A DNA stretch of 64,000 nt, from assembly GCA_905250115.1 (NCBI GenBank), contig CAJNOI010000006.1, positions 705,188 to 769,187 of the forward strand. The letters run 5' to 3'. Every line of letters starts with the position of its first letter. Within the stretch, counting starts at the first letter, position 1. This document shows, in pieces, positions 51,923 to 64,000 of the stretch. The notes under the pieces were generated by a model. That model was given only the letters and a program-made list of their open reading frames with translations, did not search any database and was not told the DNA's origin. The position numbers and the translations under genes were made by a program. Origin of the DNA: Adineta steineri. Its lineage: Eukaryota; Rotifera; Eurotatoria; Adinetida; Adinetidae.

Positions 51923-54900
51923 TTAAAATTTTGCTAATTGTTGAAAAAGATTTGACGGTAGAATTGATTCAATTTTATCCGTTAGATATTGTATAGGTAC
52001 ACTAAACCAAGTAAGAAAAAGACGAGCGATATAAGCAGCTATTTCAGGATATTGATGTGTAAGTAAAGCAAGCATAGCTGTGCCTGAACACAAACCAGCT
52101 GTAAATAAAATAAAAAATGGTAATTCTTTTCTCGGAAATACAGATACATCATGAAATGCTAAAAATAAAAAGAAAATTTCGATTTTAAATTCAATTATTT
52201 TATTCTTACCAGGCAATAATTCTCTATCGGCTGTTTCCGTACACTAGAAAATAAAAAATACATATATATGTATAATTAAACAATTTCTATCTATCTTACT
52301 GTTGGATATGGATGAAAGAGATGTCCTTTTTCTAATGGATATGGAATCATTCGAAAAGTTCCTTCCCATGTACAGTGTAATAAATTAAGTGCACCTTCAA
52401 CACGTTTCCAATGTGGTAAATGAAAGAATGCATATGCTATTGCTTCTGAATCACCACGTTTAAGAATATGTTCAGGTGGTAATATTATACTTTTCATTTC
52501 TAACAAATACTATCATAAAAAATAAATGGTATATATATCGAGAATAAAATAGAATATATAATAATTTACTTTAGGTACATGTGGATTAAATTCTACAGCT
52601 CGATGAATAGCTTCAACTGCAGACATTTCTGCTGTAGTTAATCCTCGTTTACTAGCTACATCCGGTGAAAATCTAATTAAAAGCAAAAAAAAAAAATTTT
52701 TTAATTAGTTTAAGTATATATATATTCAGAAAAGAATAAAAGGATAAATTCTGCTATATCATCTTAATAATACTTCTAGACATTCATCTTTATATTTATC
52801 AAATGCAAAGAAACGTTTTTTGGCAGACGACATATAATAAAATTAATCATCAATACCATTAATCTTTGTACACAGATTTCTTAAATCTATCATATATGTC
52901 AAAAAAAACAACTAAATGTATTCGTTCGATTACTTATTGATAAAGATTATAAATAAAATTTGGAAAGGTGTACATTTTACTAGAATCATTATCGTAATAC
53001 TGTAGTGAATATGAATATTAGTGGTTACAATATCTAGTAGTATACCTCGTAATTCTAAGCAAAAAGATATTGTGCCCTGATAAAATACGCCTCCATTAAT
53101 ACTAATGATGTCAGTTTTAGTATATTAATGTTGACATCGATACAGTATATCTCTATTCGTGACAAATGCTTTATTATATAAAGACGAAATATATATATTA
53201 TCTTCAAGTATTTTCTTTTCTCTATTAAAAATACATTATATATTTTCTTATATATAAAAATCCTTATGTTTTATGTCATTGTATGACAAACCTACGTGGA
53301 AGCAACTGCTCTAGCTTTAAGCAAAGCAGCTGTATAACAAATTGTAGCTGATTTTGGTAGACTAATATCTAAAAAGAAATTTATCAAAATTAATATATTC
53401 AATTGATAAAAAATAATCGAAAATTTTTACCATCATATTTAGCAAGAACACCCTGTACATCTGGATAATTTTGAAGAGCAAGTAAAACTTCAATAAGATT
53501 TTCATGTATATTAAAAACAGACATCATTGGAAATTCTTTCACTAGATCACGAAATATTTTAGTTGCTTCACGTAATTTACCCAATTTTCTCGCACACATT
53601 CCTAAACGTCGTTTAACATAAATTAATATATTTGTATTACGTTCTAGAAAAAAATGAATAAGTATATATGATATATTAAGCAAACATTTCTTACTATGTA
53701 CAATATCTTGATTATGACCCTGTTCAAGTAACTGTTGTGATTTTCTATATGCATTTTCAGCACATTTTAATGCTTGTTTTAGTAGACGTTCAACTTCAAT
53801 TATTGTTGTTGCTTCTTCTTCAGCAAGAAGAATTAAAGCAGGTGTAAATCTAATAATAATATTATAAAAGAAATATATTAGAAAAAATCATTTTCTTTTA
53901 CTCAGAGTTTTTTTCTAATGCATCACGAGCAAGTTGAATACGTGTTGATGGTGCTCGTTCACGCCATGCTCGTTGCATCACTAGAAAATAAGAAATTAGC
54001 ATAAAGTCTTTCAAATTTATAATATATATTACTTTCGTATTCAGGTTTGCCTTCATCAAGATCACATGAAAAAAATGTCTGATGTTCTTGAGCTGATAAA
54101 TTCATATCATGAAATGTTAATGGTTCTTTTCCATTATATTGTATTAAACGTTGATATTCAGCTCCACGAAATAATGCACATGGATTTTTCCATACTTTAC
54201 ATTCATTTGTTCCAGTCACCGGTGTTGTAGAATCTATTCCATTTGACATTCCACAATTATTTATATTACTATTTCCACTATTAAATCCATTCATTGGTGA
54301 TGTTGACGATCCTGATAAAGTTGATGCATCATTATTATTTAATAAAGAATTATTTGATTCATTTCCATTTAAAATTGGTGTTAAATGATTTATAGAAACT
54401 TGTTCAATAAATGATGTTCCATATCGTTTAAAATACCACCATTCAAATATCTAAGAAATAAAATATTTTTTTAGATATGTTTTTTTCGAAGAATTTTTCT
54501 TACTAAGATAAGACCAGATATTAATGATGATGTACCAGTTAATGCAACATAAAATTTGGGAGTAAGAGTATTAAAGAACATTGTTGCTAGAAGAAAAAAA
54601 ATCAAGAAAGGAATTTTTTATTTGTTTTACAAACTGATAAAGTTTAAACATTTATACTGAACAAAACTGACTGACATAACAATAGTAATAAATAAGGATA
54701 CATCAAAAAAAAATTTTTGAGAAAAACTTACAAAATATGACGTTTAACATATTTGTTGTAAATAATCATACGACAGTAGAAAGCCACCCGAGAGAATCAA
54801 AAAGAGAAGAAGAAAGATGCGCCTCTGTGTGTATGTAGTAGAATATTATAGATGCATAAGAAAGTATAGGGCAGTAATAGTAGCAACAGCAATGAAGATA

Positions 54901-55623
54901 TATATATATATCTAGAAAAAGATAGACAGAACGAGAGTGAGACGAGAACCAGAAGAGTATTCCTTTTTTTTTCTTTCTTTCTTTTTCTTTCTATTTCTCA
55001 ATAGATAGAAAAAAAACATTCGGTATGGAAAAGAGAATAGAGAGATTCATTTCTTTTCTTATTCTCTTTTAGACCTTGGTTTAGTTTGTAGGTCTCATTT
55101 TGTTTTCTCCTTATTTCATCAAGATAAATTTACTACTCAAGTTAAAACTAAATCAGAGACTAATGTATATAAACATTACAATTGTTCAATAATAAAAATA
55201 TATTATTGATAATATGACAAAAGAAAATCATATTATCAATGCTAAAAAAAGAAGTATAAATTTTTAAATCAATAAAATTAATATAAATCTCCTCTAATGA
55301 ATTAGATTTTACCAGTATTAAAACTATTGATAATATTAAATGGACCACGAATAGATGCATAAAGAATAAATATAAGAAGAATAAAAGATATCGCCCATAA
55401 ATAAGTACAAATATATGTTACAATTGAACGAATTTTATCCAAAATAGTTGAACTATCTAAAATACATAGAAAAATATTTATTTATTTAATTTTCTTAATC
55501 AAATAAGATAGTTTTACTTGTTTCATCATCATCTTCATTATCGTCTTCGACTAAATTTTGATGATTGAACATAATATAATGACGGAATGAACTTAATGTA
55601 AAAGCAATAACAGCAAGAAACAT
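51923..55623 (-). CDS. ST7 (suppression of tumorigenicity 7) homologue
   Basis: Multi-exon membrane protein. Starts [16 protein letters not shown] with an acidic stretch; the next exon (left edge 55313) gives the first family-matching membrane segment, [15 protein letters not shown]. Then [19 protein letters not shown] with [16 protein letters not shown], an Asn/Ser-rich insert, [18 protein letters not shown], and [17 protein letters not shown]-like helices follow ([50 protein letters not shown]), and the very conserved [34 protein letters not shown] and [20 protein letters not shown]. The C-terminal membrane segment is [20 protein letters not shown]. The molecular role of ST7 is unclear (linked to extracellular-matrix gene regulation in human cells). 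The first exon has no clear ST7 match. The start is 11 nt after an acceptor and 140 nt from the ZUP1 stop. Confidence 0.92.
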
Positions 55624-55763
55624 TAAAATTCAATCTAGAAAAAAAGAAAAATTTACTGTTTTGAACTTAATTAGTAATATCTTGATTGTTGAATAGAGAT
55701 TATATCGTTTAAATAAAATTGCGTAAAAAAAGAAAAAACTACTATTCATTGTTAATTTGTGAA

Positions 55764-58452
55764 TTAAGTATTTGGTATTGGTACTTTAATAGAACGAAGT
55801 TGTTTTGCAGCCTATAGAAAAAATATAGAATTAGAAGAAATTGTCGTTTTTTAAAAATCGTTTTACTTCTCTTTCTTCTGTTCTGAGTAAACCTCGTATG
55901 ACAAGTATTTGATAAACTGGTTTTTGAAATGATTGTAAAGTTCGTCGAAATATATGAATTTTATCATTAGGATTTTTACGAAATTGGTCAATATTAGTTT
56001 TAGGTGTACTTGGATCAAATATCAAAAGACGTATTTGACCGCTACGGAGTTGTTCATAACCAACAATTGTTCGACTATGACCTGATAAAATAAATATGAA
56101 TTAGTTCAAGATTTTTAATGGATCGTATGTACAAGATATTATTATAAGATACAATATATATTTTCGCGAAACACTCTAAATCATCGCAGTAAAACTCTAT
56201 TCTAAGATTATCTCAGTAGAACATTGAGATATGTTCTCTTATCTATATAATAATAACTTAGCACTTTACATACGGCGTACTGAATATAAATATGTTATTT
56301 TTAGTTTTAATAATAAGTTTCAAGGGATATAAGACATCAAAAAGATGTTTTTATTAACAGATAGTATGAGAAAACATTACTAAATGGTGAAAAAAAAAGT
56401 TTCGATATTTTCTCGAATTAACTTAAACTCGTCGTCAAAACCTATGACTTTATAGTACTCTGTATTGTAGATTACCAGATGACATAATTAGTTCATTTTG
56501 TTCTCATTCTTATCTTTGAAGTTAAAAAAAACATAATTGTTCAATTCAAACTCTTATTATCTATGAGTTCATAATGAATACCAATTACAAGAGAATCCAA
56601 ATTTCATACATCTTATAGAAAAGCTTTACTAGAGTCAAATTATATATTATATATATTTTTTGCCCTTCAATTTCAATCCCGTAATAATATCTATGGAATC
56701 AACAAAATAAAACAATAAATGTAAGGATATTTCATTGGTTCTTTTCTTCAAGAATGAAAAAAAAACAATGTTTATTAAATCTGTTGTTTTTAATTGAATC
56801 ATTTGAAGTTTTACAACTATTTTTATATCTTTTTAATTTATTATAATTAAAAGAAAATACTGATTCAACTCAGAATAACCTATACAAAAAAAACAATGTA
56901 TTATCAACTATTTTTTTATTATTCGAAAATAATATCTGTTAATGTCATTACAATTATTAGGTTTTATTAATCATAACACAAGGTTATTTTCACCTAATCC
57001 CCTAGAAATAATAAATAAACTAACTCATTTACCTTATCGAGCACAAGGTCATATTATGACATCATAACAGAAAAAATTTTGTACATGACTTTTTTTTATT
57101 AAGTCATTCTATTCTACTATTTATGTAATGTACTTTCAATGCATTTGAATATAAAAATATACAATGTTCTTAAAATTCAAATCAAAAAATACCTTCATGT
57201 TGTAAATAAAGTGGATGAATAATATTATTTCTATTTTCTTGTTGTTGTTGAAAATAATTTTTAATCCATTCAAATAAATATTTAAAAGCAATTGATTTTT
57301 CAATTGTTTTCGGTTGATGAAAATCAAATAATTCTGTTCTAGAATAAATAAAAAAAAAACGTTATTTTTATTCTCAATATTAAAATCATATGATTAGTTT
57401 TACTTTATATTTAAATTTGCTAGACATGCCATAATTTCTGTTGGTCCAATCCATTTTGTTGAATTAATTAAATGTCCATTTAATTGTTCACGACCAGCAC
57501 TATCAAATCCAGCTGTCCAAGCTTTTTCAATTAATTTTTGTAAATAACTAACAGATGGTATATCATCATTGATTTGATTTGTTGCATCGTGACCAAATAA
57601 ATGCATGGAATATTGAGAATCATTACGAAGTGATGAAAGTAACATTTGAAAATTTTTATAACCACATGCCCAACCTTGATCAAGCCATGTTGAACTCATA
57701 TGATCACAACCTGGATTGCATAGACGACGATCAAGTATATTACTCATTGGTAAACGTGAAATAATTTGTATAAGTCCTAATTAAAGCAAAAGAGAAGTTG
57801 AAAGAAAAAACTTTAGAATGTTATTTTTACCAGTTGATCTCGATTCCATTCTTTCTACGGGTTGTGCAATCATTTCATCTAATTTATTTTTATATTCATC
57901 ATATTTTTGTTGTGAAATAAATTTTTTTTTATAAACTTTTTCTAAATTCCATCGAGCACGTTCACTAAATGTTCTTGTACTTCCACCATAACGATTCTAT
58001 AATAAACAATAGAAATCAAAATAAATATATTTGAGTTTGATTAATCCAACCTGAAATTCTTCAAATGACTGAGCATTTTCTTCTTCTTGTAACATACGAG
58101 CTATCCGAGCATCATCATTATCATCATTATCTTGTTCTTCTAATTGTTCATATGAAATTGCTGAAGCTGTTTCTTGTTGATGTTTAATTTTCATTCGATC
58201 ACGTCGTTCTAATTCCTGAGCATATAAATTATCTGATGTTGTATGTACAGAGGTATGATCATGATCTTCATTGACATGAATTTGAAGAACAAGAGTATCA
58301 TGGAATATTTTATCACATATTGGACAACTATAACTTATATGTGATGCTAAAGGATCATTTGAATTAAAACATGGTTCATATTCATGATGTAGTGAAAGAA
58401 GAGTATTATCATCGAATTTTCGATGACATAGAGAACATTCTATTGATTCCAT
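55764..58452 (-). CDS. ZUP1/ZUFSP-like K63-specific deubiquitinase (peptidase C78)
   Basis: Exons include 58051-58452, 57831-57996, 57404-57776, one with left edge about 57191, one from about 56081 down to 55865, and a last one ending at 55764. The N-terminus has two zinc-finger motifs (CSLCHRKF; CPICDKIFHDTLVLQIH) and an Asp/Glu-rich MIU-like ubiquitin-binding helix (ARIARMLQEEE). The C78 peptidase domain begins LIQIISRL and has the catalytic cysteine in GWACGYKNFQMLLSSL (about Cys227; human has GWGCGYRN), the catalytic histidine in GHSRTIVG and the aspartate in FDPSTPK. ZUP1 cleaves K63-linked ubiquitin chains in genome maintenance. The 1.1-kb intron (about 56082-57190) interrupts the gene directly before GHSRT. 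The start is 2 nt after a splice acceptor. Fewer zinc fingers than vertebrate ZUP1. Confidence 0.9.
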
Positions 58453-58454
58453 AT

Positions 58455-60237
58455 CTACAATTAATAAAAGAAAAGATATTAGTAGAATTCTCATGAGATT
58501 AATATATGAAATATGACATAAGTAATGTTATTAATAGGTAAATGATTTAGTATAATCTTAATATTTTCTTAAATGGACGTATCACGAGATAAGTGGTATT
58601 ATATATATATCACTGATTGCGACGAAATGTTATCGAATTTTTGGTCGCACTCTATACCTGAAGTATATTACGGCCTCTATACGAAATGGAGAAAAAATAA
58701 ATTTTCTTGTACACGTGTACGTCGTTCGCAAGAAATTATATATTTAGAATGAAAAGTTACAAGTATTTTTTTGCATGATAAAAATGCAGTATAGCATGTG
58801 TTTGACGTACCTAAACAAAAGATTATTTATCTGTTGAAGTATATAAATCATATGAATACTACTGTTTATCAATAATTGACTACATTCTAACTTATTTGAT
58901 AATATTTTATACTTGAAATGAAATTATTAGAAAAGATGGCAGTATTTTATTTTTTCAAAAAAAAGGAAATCAATACAAATTAATGTAGTATGCCAAAGGA
59001 ATTTTGACTACAAACTTCGAGATAATATCTATACTGAATTTATGTGCGACAGGAATGATAATAGTCTTTTTCTGTTAAGAAACAAAAACAATAATAAGCC
59101 GTAAATCATAAGATATATCTTTCGAATGATTAAGTATCAAAAATATGATATTTAACAAGTTATTTATAAACTACAGTTAATCATTTGATTTATTATTAGA
59201 AATTCAAAATTAGTGAGATTCGATACGTCCACTCAAAATATTTTTATGCCAATCTCACACTCTTAATTCTAATATTTATTTCAGCATTAAATACTGAATA
59301 TGAATATAAAAAACAGTATCGTCACAAACTGTCAATATCTCAAATTACTTGATGTATATTCTACTCTTACTAAATATAGTTAATCGAAACGAATGAAATT
59401 TATTTCTTTTCCATCGGTAGAGAATGATTCTTTTCTAAACTATACTTTTAAAAATATCAGATACATATCTTCTTCTATACTATATAATCTAGCAATTATA
59501 AGACTCTTTTCATTCGTTATAAAACAACAATACTGTTGTCTTAAATTTAAAATTTTCTGATATGTATACTTCTCTTTAATATCATCAATTACAATTATAT
59601 AATAGAAAAATAATCTGTTATTAACTCACAATTTCAATATTATTGTCTGACAATCATAAATACTTTCTTTTTTCTTGCCATTCTATACAAATTATATAAA
59701 TATAAAATCATCTAATCGTAGATCGAAGTTAACTCGTCGTTTTATATATATATATATAAATATAATCTAAATCAATAGAAAAAAAAAACTAAAAGAATAA
59801 CAAAAAACAGAAATAGACTAAATTCGATAGTCCCTGCAGTATTTTTTATGTTTTCGTTTTAACAACAACAACAAGAGCCAAACAAAAAACAGATGGCCAC
59901 AGTAATACAGTAATAACAGTAAAGTTAATTTTCAGTTAAACAAACACATCTACACAAATATGTGCTAGTGAACTGAAATAACAAACAAAAAGAAAAAACA
60001 AAGAAACAAACAAAAGAAAAGAAGAAAAGAAAAGAAAAGAAAAGAAAAAAAGAAAAAAAAACATAGAAAATCAACTGAAAGTAGACAAAAAGAAAAACAA
60101 TATCAGTTTCCTTTTTTTAAAATTAAAACCGTTTTTTGCTGTAGCTACTGCTCATTGATATGTCATGTTGTTTTATTATCATCATGAAAGAAAAAATGAA
60201 CCTACACACACACGTACGCACATAAACACACATACAT
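58455..60237. other. Intergenic, upstream of ZUP1 and 3' of the low-complexity gene
   Basis: About 1.8 kb AT-rich. Contains an (AAAAG)n tract at about 60008-60058 and a (TA)n run near 59743-59757. No gene seen. Confidence 0.5.
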
Positions 60238-62730
60238 TCACTGTGGAAGTAATCGAGGAAGAAGAAATGTTGTCGTGGTTGTAGTTGTTGTACCTGGTTC
60301 TTGTTTAATATAACAAAATTGTGGTTGATGATGGTGATGATGATGATGTTGTTGTTGCTGTTGTAAAGCAGCAAATGTAAGTAATTCAATAGTTGTTGTT
60401 GTTGTATTATTTGTTGTTGTTGTTGAATGTAATGGTGCTGTTGTATTACATCCAAGAATTTTTAATGTTGTCGAACAACTATTTTCATATTCATCCATAG
60501 CTGCTGTCATTGTACATGATGCAGATGATAGTGATGGACTTGAATAACAATATATTGGAAAATCATCATCATTATTTGCTGGCTCACGTTTTATTAATTG
60601 TTCAATTAATGCATCTTTAAAAGAAAAATTATCTCATTTATTTATTTATTTATTTATTTTAATAATCATATTTTACCATTTAAAGTTGCTTGTCTAAGAA
60701 CATTACATGCAACAATTTGTGCAGCTGCTTGTAAACCAGTTGCTGTTATTTGTTGTTGATGTAATGGAGGAGGTGGTAATGGACAAGTATTATTTGATGA
60801 TGTTGTTGTCGTTTCAAAACATAATGTTGTTGTTGGTTGTTGTTTTGTTATTGGTTCTTTTGATACAAATGTTCCATTACGAAATAAAATAACTTCACGT
60901 GGTGTTGATTTAACACGACGACGAGTTGATGAACGTGTTGATGTTGTTGTTGATGATGAAGATTTTAATAGATCTGAATCATTTGAACATGAACCTGTTG
61001 AACTTAAACCTAATGTTGTTGTTTTCGAATCTATTCTTGTTGCATCTTCTGCTATTATAACAACACTTGCTTTTGGTTCTAAAAATAATTTCATTTGAAT
61101 TCATAGAATTTTTAACAAAAGAGAATACTTCTAAATGTTATGTTTGGACGTATTGATATAGAAGACTTAGAGTGCATGTCAATGTACAAGGCAAGAAATA
61201 GCGATTATTAATTCAAATGAAAATTATCGTTATCAAAGATGATATACAATTAATCTCATTATTTAGAAAACTAACTCATTAATTTTGTTTCGAAATTGAA
61301 ATAGATTGTTTCATTTTATTAACCTTAAGATATAATAAAGTATATTGAAAACAGATGCTAATCGTCTCGTTCGTCATACAATTTTCAAATTTAATATGTT
61401 CATTCACATAGTATATAGATTGTATACGATATATAGATATGCTTAAAATAAAAGTCAATCTGATAAGAATTTTCAATTGTCCTATTTATATTGCACCTAT
61501 ATGTGACGTTATATAAATTATGGTCATAAACAACGGAAGTTTTATCGATAAAACTATAAGACTGTCTTTTTTTTCGAAATAATTTATGAAATAGTACAGT
61601 TTCTCTAATAAATATATTCATATCAGTTAATACTAAATTTCATAATTACATTTATGTATAAAAAGTACTGATTGTGTAAGGTTGACTATGAATCATTAGA
61701 AAAAACTTGCGCAATATTATTCTATTATAGATATTACAATGCAATATTTTCATTTAAAATTTAGTTAGAAACGAATTATAAAATGTACTCTAATCTAGAT
61801 TAAACTGATATCATATATAAAAATATTACCTGCTGCTGTTGAATTCAAACGTCTTTTAGCAGCTGCGTTACTTCTTGATGTTCTAAGATAAGAAAAAGAA
61901 AAAACTGAATGAATAATGTCAACAACAAAAAAACGGCCAACGTACGCTCGAGATGAAACTCGTCCTCCGCGTTTAAATTTTTTGCCTTTTAATACTCTCG
62001 CTGGTACAATAGGTACTGATGGTTGTATCGGTACAGATGGAAGAGGTGATGATGTTGTTGCTAAAATAAAATTAAAAATAAAATTTTATGACTTTGTTTT
62101 TTTCTTTTCTCCTATAAAATTATTTTTACTTGTATAAGTATGTCCAATTGTTTTACTTGTTGTATTATTTGTTGTTACAATTGGATGAAATTGTAATTCA
62201 TTTCCACTAACATATAATGTTGTTGGTAATTCAGCGGGTTCAATTTTAGGTTGATGTATTAAACGAACTGTTGTTGTTGTTGATGGTAATGGTGGTAATT
62301 GTTGTTCAGAATGTTGTTGAAAAAAATCCATAAGTTCATTTTCTCTTTGTTGTTGATGTTGGTGTTGTTGTTGTTGTTGTTGTTGAGAATAATTATTAGA
62401 AAGAAATTTTTCATCAATAATAAATGAACAATTGTTATTAAAAGATATTAATTTTCGTTTATCATCATCGGGTTGTTTTTCTTGTTTAACTTCAATATCA
62501 TCAATTGAAAGTTGTGGAGATAAAAAATCATGTTCAAATAATTGATCAAGTAATAATGGTTTCATCCAATCATCTGTATCATCATCGATTGATGAAGGAT
62601 TTAAAACATCCAAAAAATCATCATTTAAATGAAGTAATGGAGAAAATGAATCGAACATTGAGGCTGGTGGAGAGACAGATAATGAACCAAATAAAGTCGG
62701 ATTATGTAAATGAGCAAAATCAATTTCCAT
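60238..62730 (-). CDS. Low-complexity, probably nuclear protein of unknown family
   Basis: I do not recognise the family. Exons: 62730 down to about 62130, about 62061 to 61830, 60677-61078 and 60238-60614, phases consistent. The N-terminal third is acidic and hydrophobic (DDWMKPLLLDQLFEHDFLSP), resembling a transactivation region, with SUMO-like VKQE and IKQEP motifs (VKQEKQ; IKQEPG). A basic stretch (KGKKFKRGGR and SNAAAKRRLN) could be nuclear-localising. Poly-Gln, poly-His, poly-Thr and poly-Asn runs occur in several places. A compact block, PREVILFRNGTFVSKEPI, is the most ordered-looking part, followed by GLQAAAQIVACNVLRQATLNG. I see no bZIP, zinc finger or other DNA-binding domain. A transcriptional coregulator is a guess from composition only. 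It shares a 437-nt upstream region with the divergent gene at 63168. Confidence 0.65.
60637..60660. repeat. (TTTA)n microsatellite in an intron
   Basis: About five to six tandem copies of TTTA inside the short intron between the last two exons of the low-complexity gene. Confidence 0.8.
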
Positions 62731-63167
62731 GTTTAGTCACCGGGGGGGAAAGGAAAATCAAAAATCAAAAATCAAAAATCAAAAAAAAAAATAAAATCCT
62801 ACAATTTTTATCGATAAATTTTAAAAAAAACTGCACTTTGAAACAAACATAGTTTTATTATAGGTCGATAATTTCAGATAGTTGGCGATATGACCCTGCA
62901 TATATACGTACGTATAGACATACACACACATACACACTTGCGTACGTTAAAAGAAAGGACAGAAAGAACGAACATTCTTGTAGAAAGAAAAATAAATTAC
63001 GATGATCGGTTTATAGTTACCATTGTCTAAGTGTATATGACCTCTAGAAAAATATATCAATGCATTATAGATGGATTAAGGGCAATAGAGAGCGTTGCTA
63101 AGTAACGAAAATTTTAAAAATTTCATTAATGGTGAAATTTAAAACAAATGAATTAATTTAAAAACAA
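62731..63167. promoter_or_regulatory. Short divergent promoter region
   Basis: A 437-nt spacer between two divergently transcribed starts. Contains a G7 run (62752-62758), a tandem 7-nt repeat of the form AAAATCA (about 62755-62780), an alternating purine-pyrimidine patch with TACGTACG (62906-62915) and CATACACACACATACACA (62918-62935). It must hold both core promoters; no specific factor site can be assigned. Confidence 0.45.
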
Positions 63168-63405
63168 ATGTTTAATTCACCAGCTACAGCTTCTCGAATT
63201 TTACCAAATAATAAAGTTTATAGACAATTATTTGATGCACAAGTATTAATTTATAAATATATATTTAATAAAAAAATAATTTTTATATGTTAGGCACAAT
63301 TAAGTGATGTTTATAGTCGAGTACGAAATAATCAATTATCTCAATCTGTTAATATCATTCCACCTCCAGATTCTGTACCACTTGTACGAAACATTAGACC
63401 ACATG
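63168..63405 (+). CDS. 5' end of an unidentified gene
   Basis: Two exons, 63168-63242 and 63294-63405, separated by a 51-nt GT-AG intron and in phase, encode at least 62 residues: MFNSPATASRILPNNKVYRQ, then DAQAQLSDVYSRVRNN, a Pro-rich IPPPDSVPLVRNIRPH, ending in a donor site (ggtatgc). No continuation exon was recognised before the window end, so the gene probably has a long intron or lies mostly outside. I do not recognise the family; the N-terminus is short, polar and helix-prone. Supported by start context, splice signals and coding-like composition only. Confidence 0.5.
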
Positions 63406-64000
63406 GTATGCTTATTTATAATAAGAAAATCACAGAATAAATGATCAATAATAATAAAAAAAAATAGTACGGATAATTAGTATGAGAACAAATTTATATT
63501 TTCTCAATGAGAAGAATAAATATTCGAAGTCCTTTTAAAATATTTTCATTTTGTACATTATTGGTTTCACGATAAATTTTTGTAAATAAAATTAGAAATG
63601 AAAAATAACGTTTATACTTCAACTGACTATAAGAATATTATTTTTTAAAATGATGTCTATAATATTAGTTTAAGACGGTGAATATGAAAGTAGATGACGT
63701 AGCTCTTATTACTCTAAAAGAGAGACAAAATATTTTCTTCTTTAACAGAACGCAAAAAAACATTTACAGCTTAAAGTATAAGAAGAAAAAAAACGACTTA
63801 CGTGATTCGGGGAATGTAACACATAACGGAGGAAAAGTACGACTGTGCATCTACTTCAAACAAAAAATTTTGAAGTATGAATTGAAGTAGCACTCTTTTT
63901 TCTCTTTCGATATCAAATCTTCGTTTCTCCTCCAACTAAATTATTCTTTCGACGTCTTTTCTAAATAAAGATAAAACACTACAAGATTTATCATTAACAT
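63406..64000. other. Probable intron/3' flank, no exon recognised
   Basis: AT-rich sequence after the last recognised exon. An open frame at 63678-63890 is Lys/Asn-rich with no family content and is not linked by obvious splice phase, so it is not called. Confidence 0.4.

Noticed and set aside
61880..61960. Possible intron in the low-complexity gene (acceptor cttatcttag at about 61883)
   Set aside because: No donor in the preceding sequence matches the required phase, and the reading frame is open straight through, so I kept it as one exon.
60238..62730. CREB3/ATF-type bZIP factor
   Set aside because: The acidic N-terminus and SNAAAKRRLN were suggestive, but there is no complete basic region and no leucine heptad following it.

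Overview
The window is animal nuclear DNA: strongly AT-rich, with genes split by many GT-AG introns that are mostly 40-100 nt long. It encodes bilaterian families, including a SIX-class homeobox, Akirin, Enhancer of polycomb, Chibby, Cordon-bleu, ST7, MORN1, S1P phosphatase, a class B GPCR, ZUP1 and mitochondrial ribosomal protein mL53. The very short introns, tightly packed same-strand clusters, a 3' splice acceptor placed just before many start codons (as expected for spliced-leader trans-splicing) and a DUF427 gene of bacterial/fungal type together suggest a bdelloid-rotifer-like animal. That placement is an inference. No transposon, CRISPR array, tRNA or rRNA could be supported. A run of 100 N at 33489-33588 shows this is a scaffold.

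Layout. 93-996 (+): SIX4/5-type homeobox. 1354-2154 (-): 5' half of a WIPI4/WDR45-like autophagy gene whose second half is missing. 2502-9393 (-): class II PI3-kinase. 11861-12394 (+): Akirin. 15144-18774 (-): Enhancer of polycomb. 18780-22229: noncoding with a GC-richer, CT/GA-rich island. 22278-22607 (+): mL53. 23118-23633 (+): DUF427. 24644-26557 (-): two tandem Chibby genes. 26631-28464 (-): MORN1, ending 73 nt from a Chibby start. 29394-32109 (+): sphingosine-1-phosphate phosphatase. 32110-40838: about 8.7 kb with no recognisable gene and the assembly gap. 40900-44160 (+): Cordon-bleu. 45431-47321 (+): class B GPCR. 48050-58452 (-): four same-strand genes, in transcription order ZUP1, ST7, an atypical P450 and the C8orf82/UPF0598 homologue. 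60238-62730 (-): a low-complexity protein I cannot name. 63168 onward (+): 5' end of an unidentified gene, divergent from it.

How the genes relate. Most are housekeeping or regulatory genes without an obvious shared pathway. Two neighbourhoods are suggestive: the PI3K-C2 gene (makes PI3P/PI(3,4)P2) followed on the same strand by the WIPI4 fragment (a PI3P reader family), and MORN1 followed closely by Chibby (cilium/basal-body-associated families). I found no undescribed multi-gene system. The strongest leads are the broken WIPI4 gene, the DUF427 gene as a horizontal-transfer candidate, the duplicated Chibby, the P450 lacking its I-helix threonine, and the acceptor-before-ATG pattern with short intergenic gaps.
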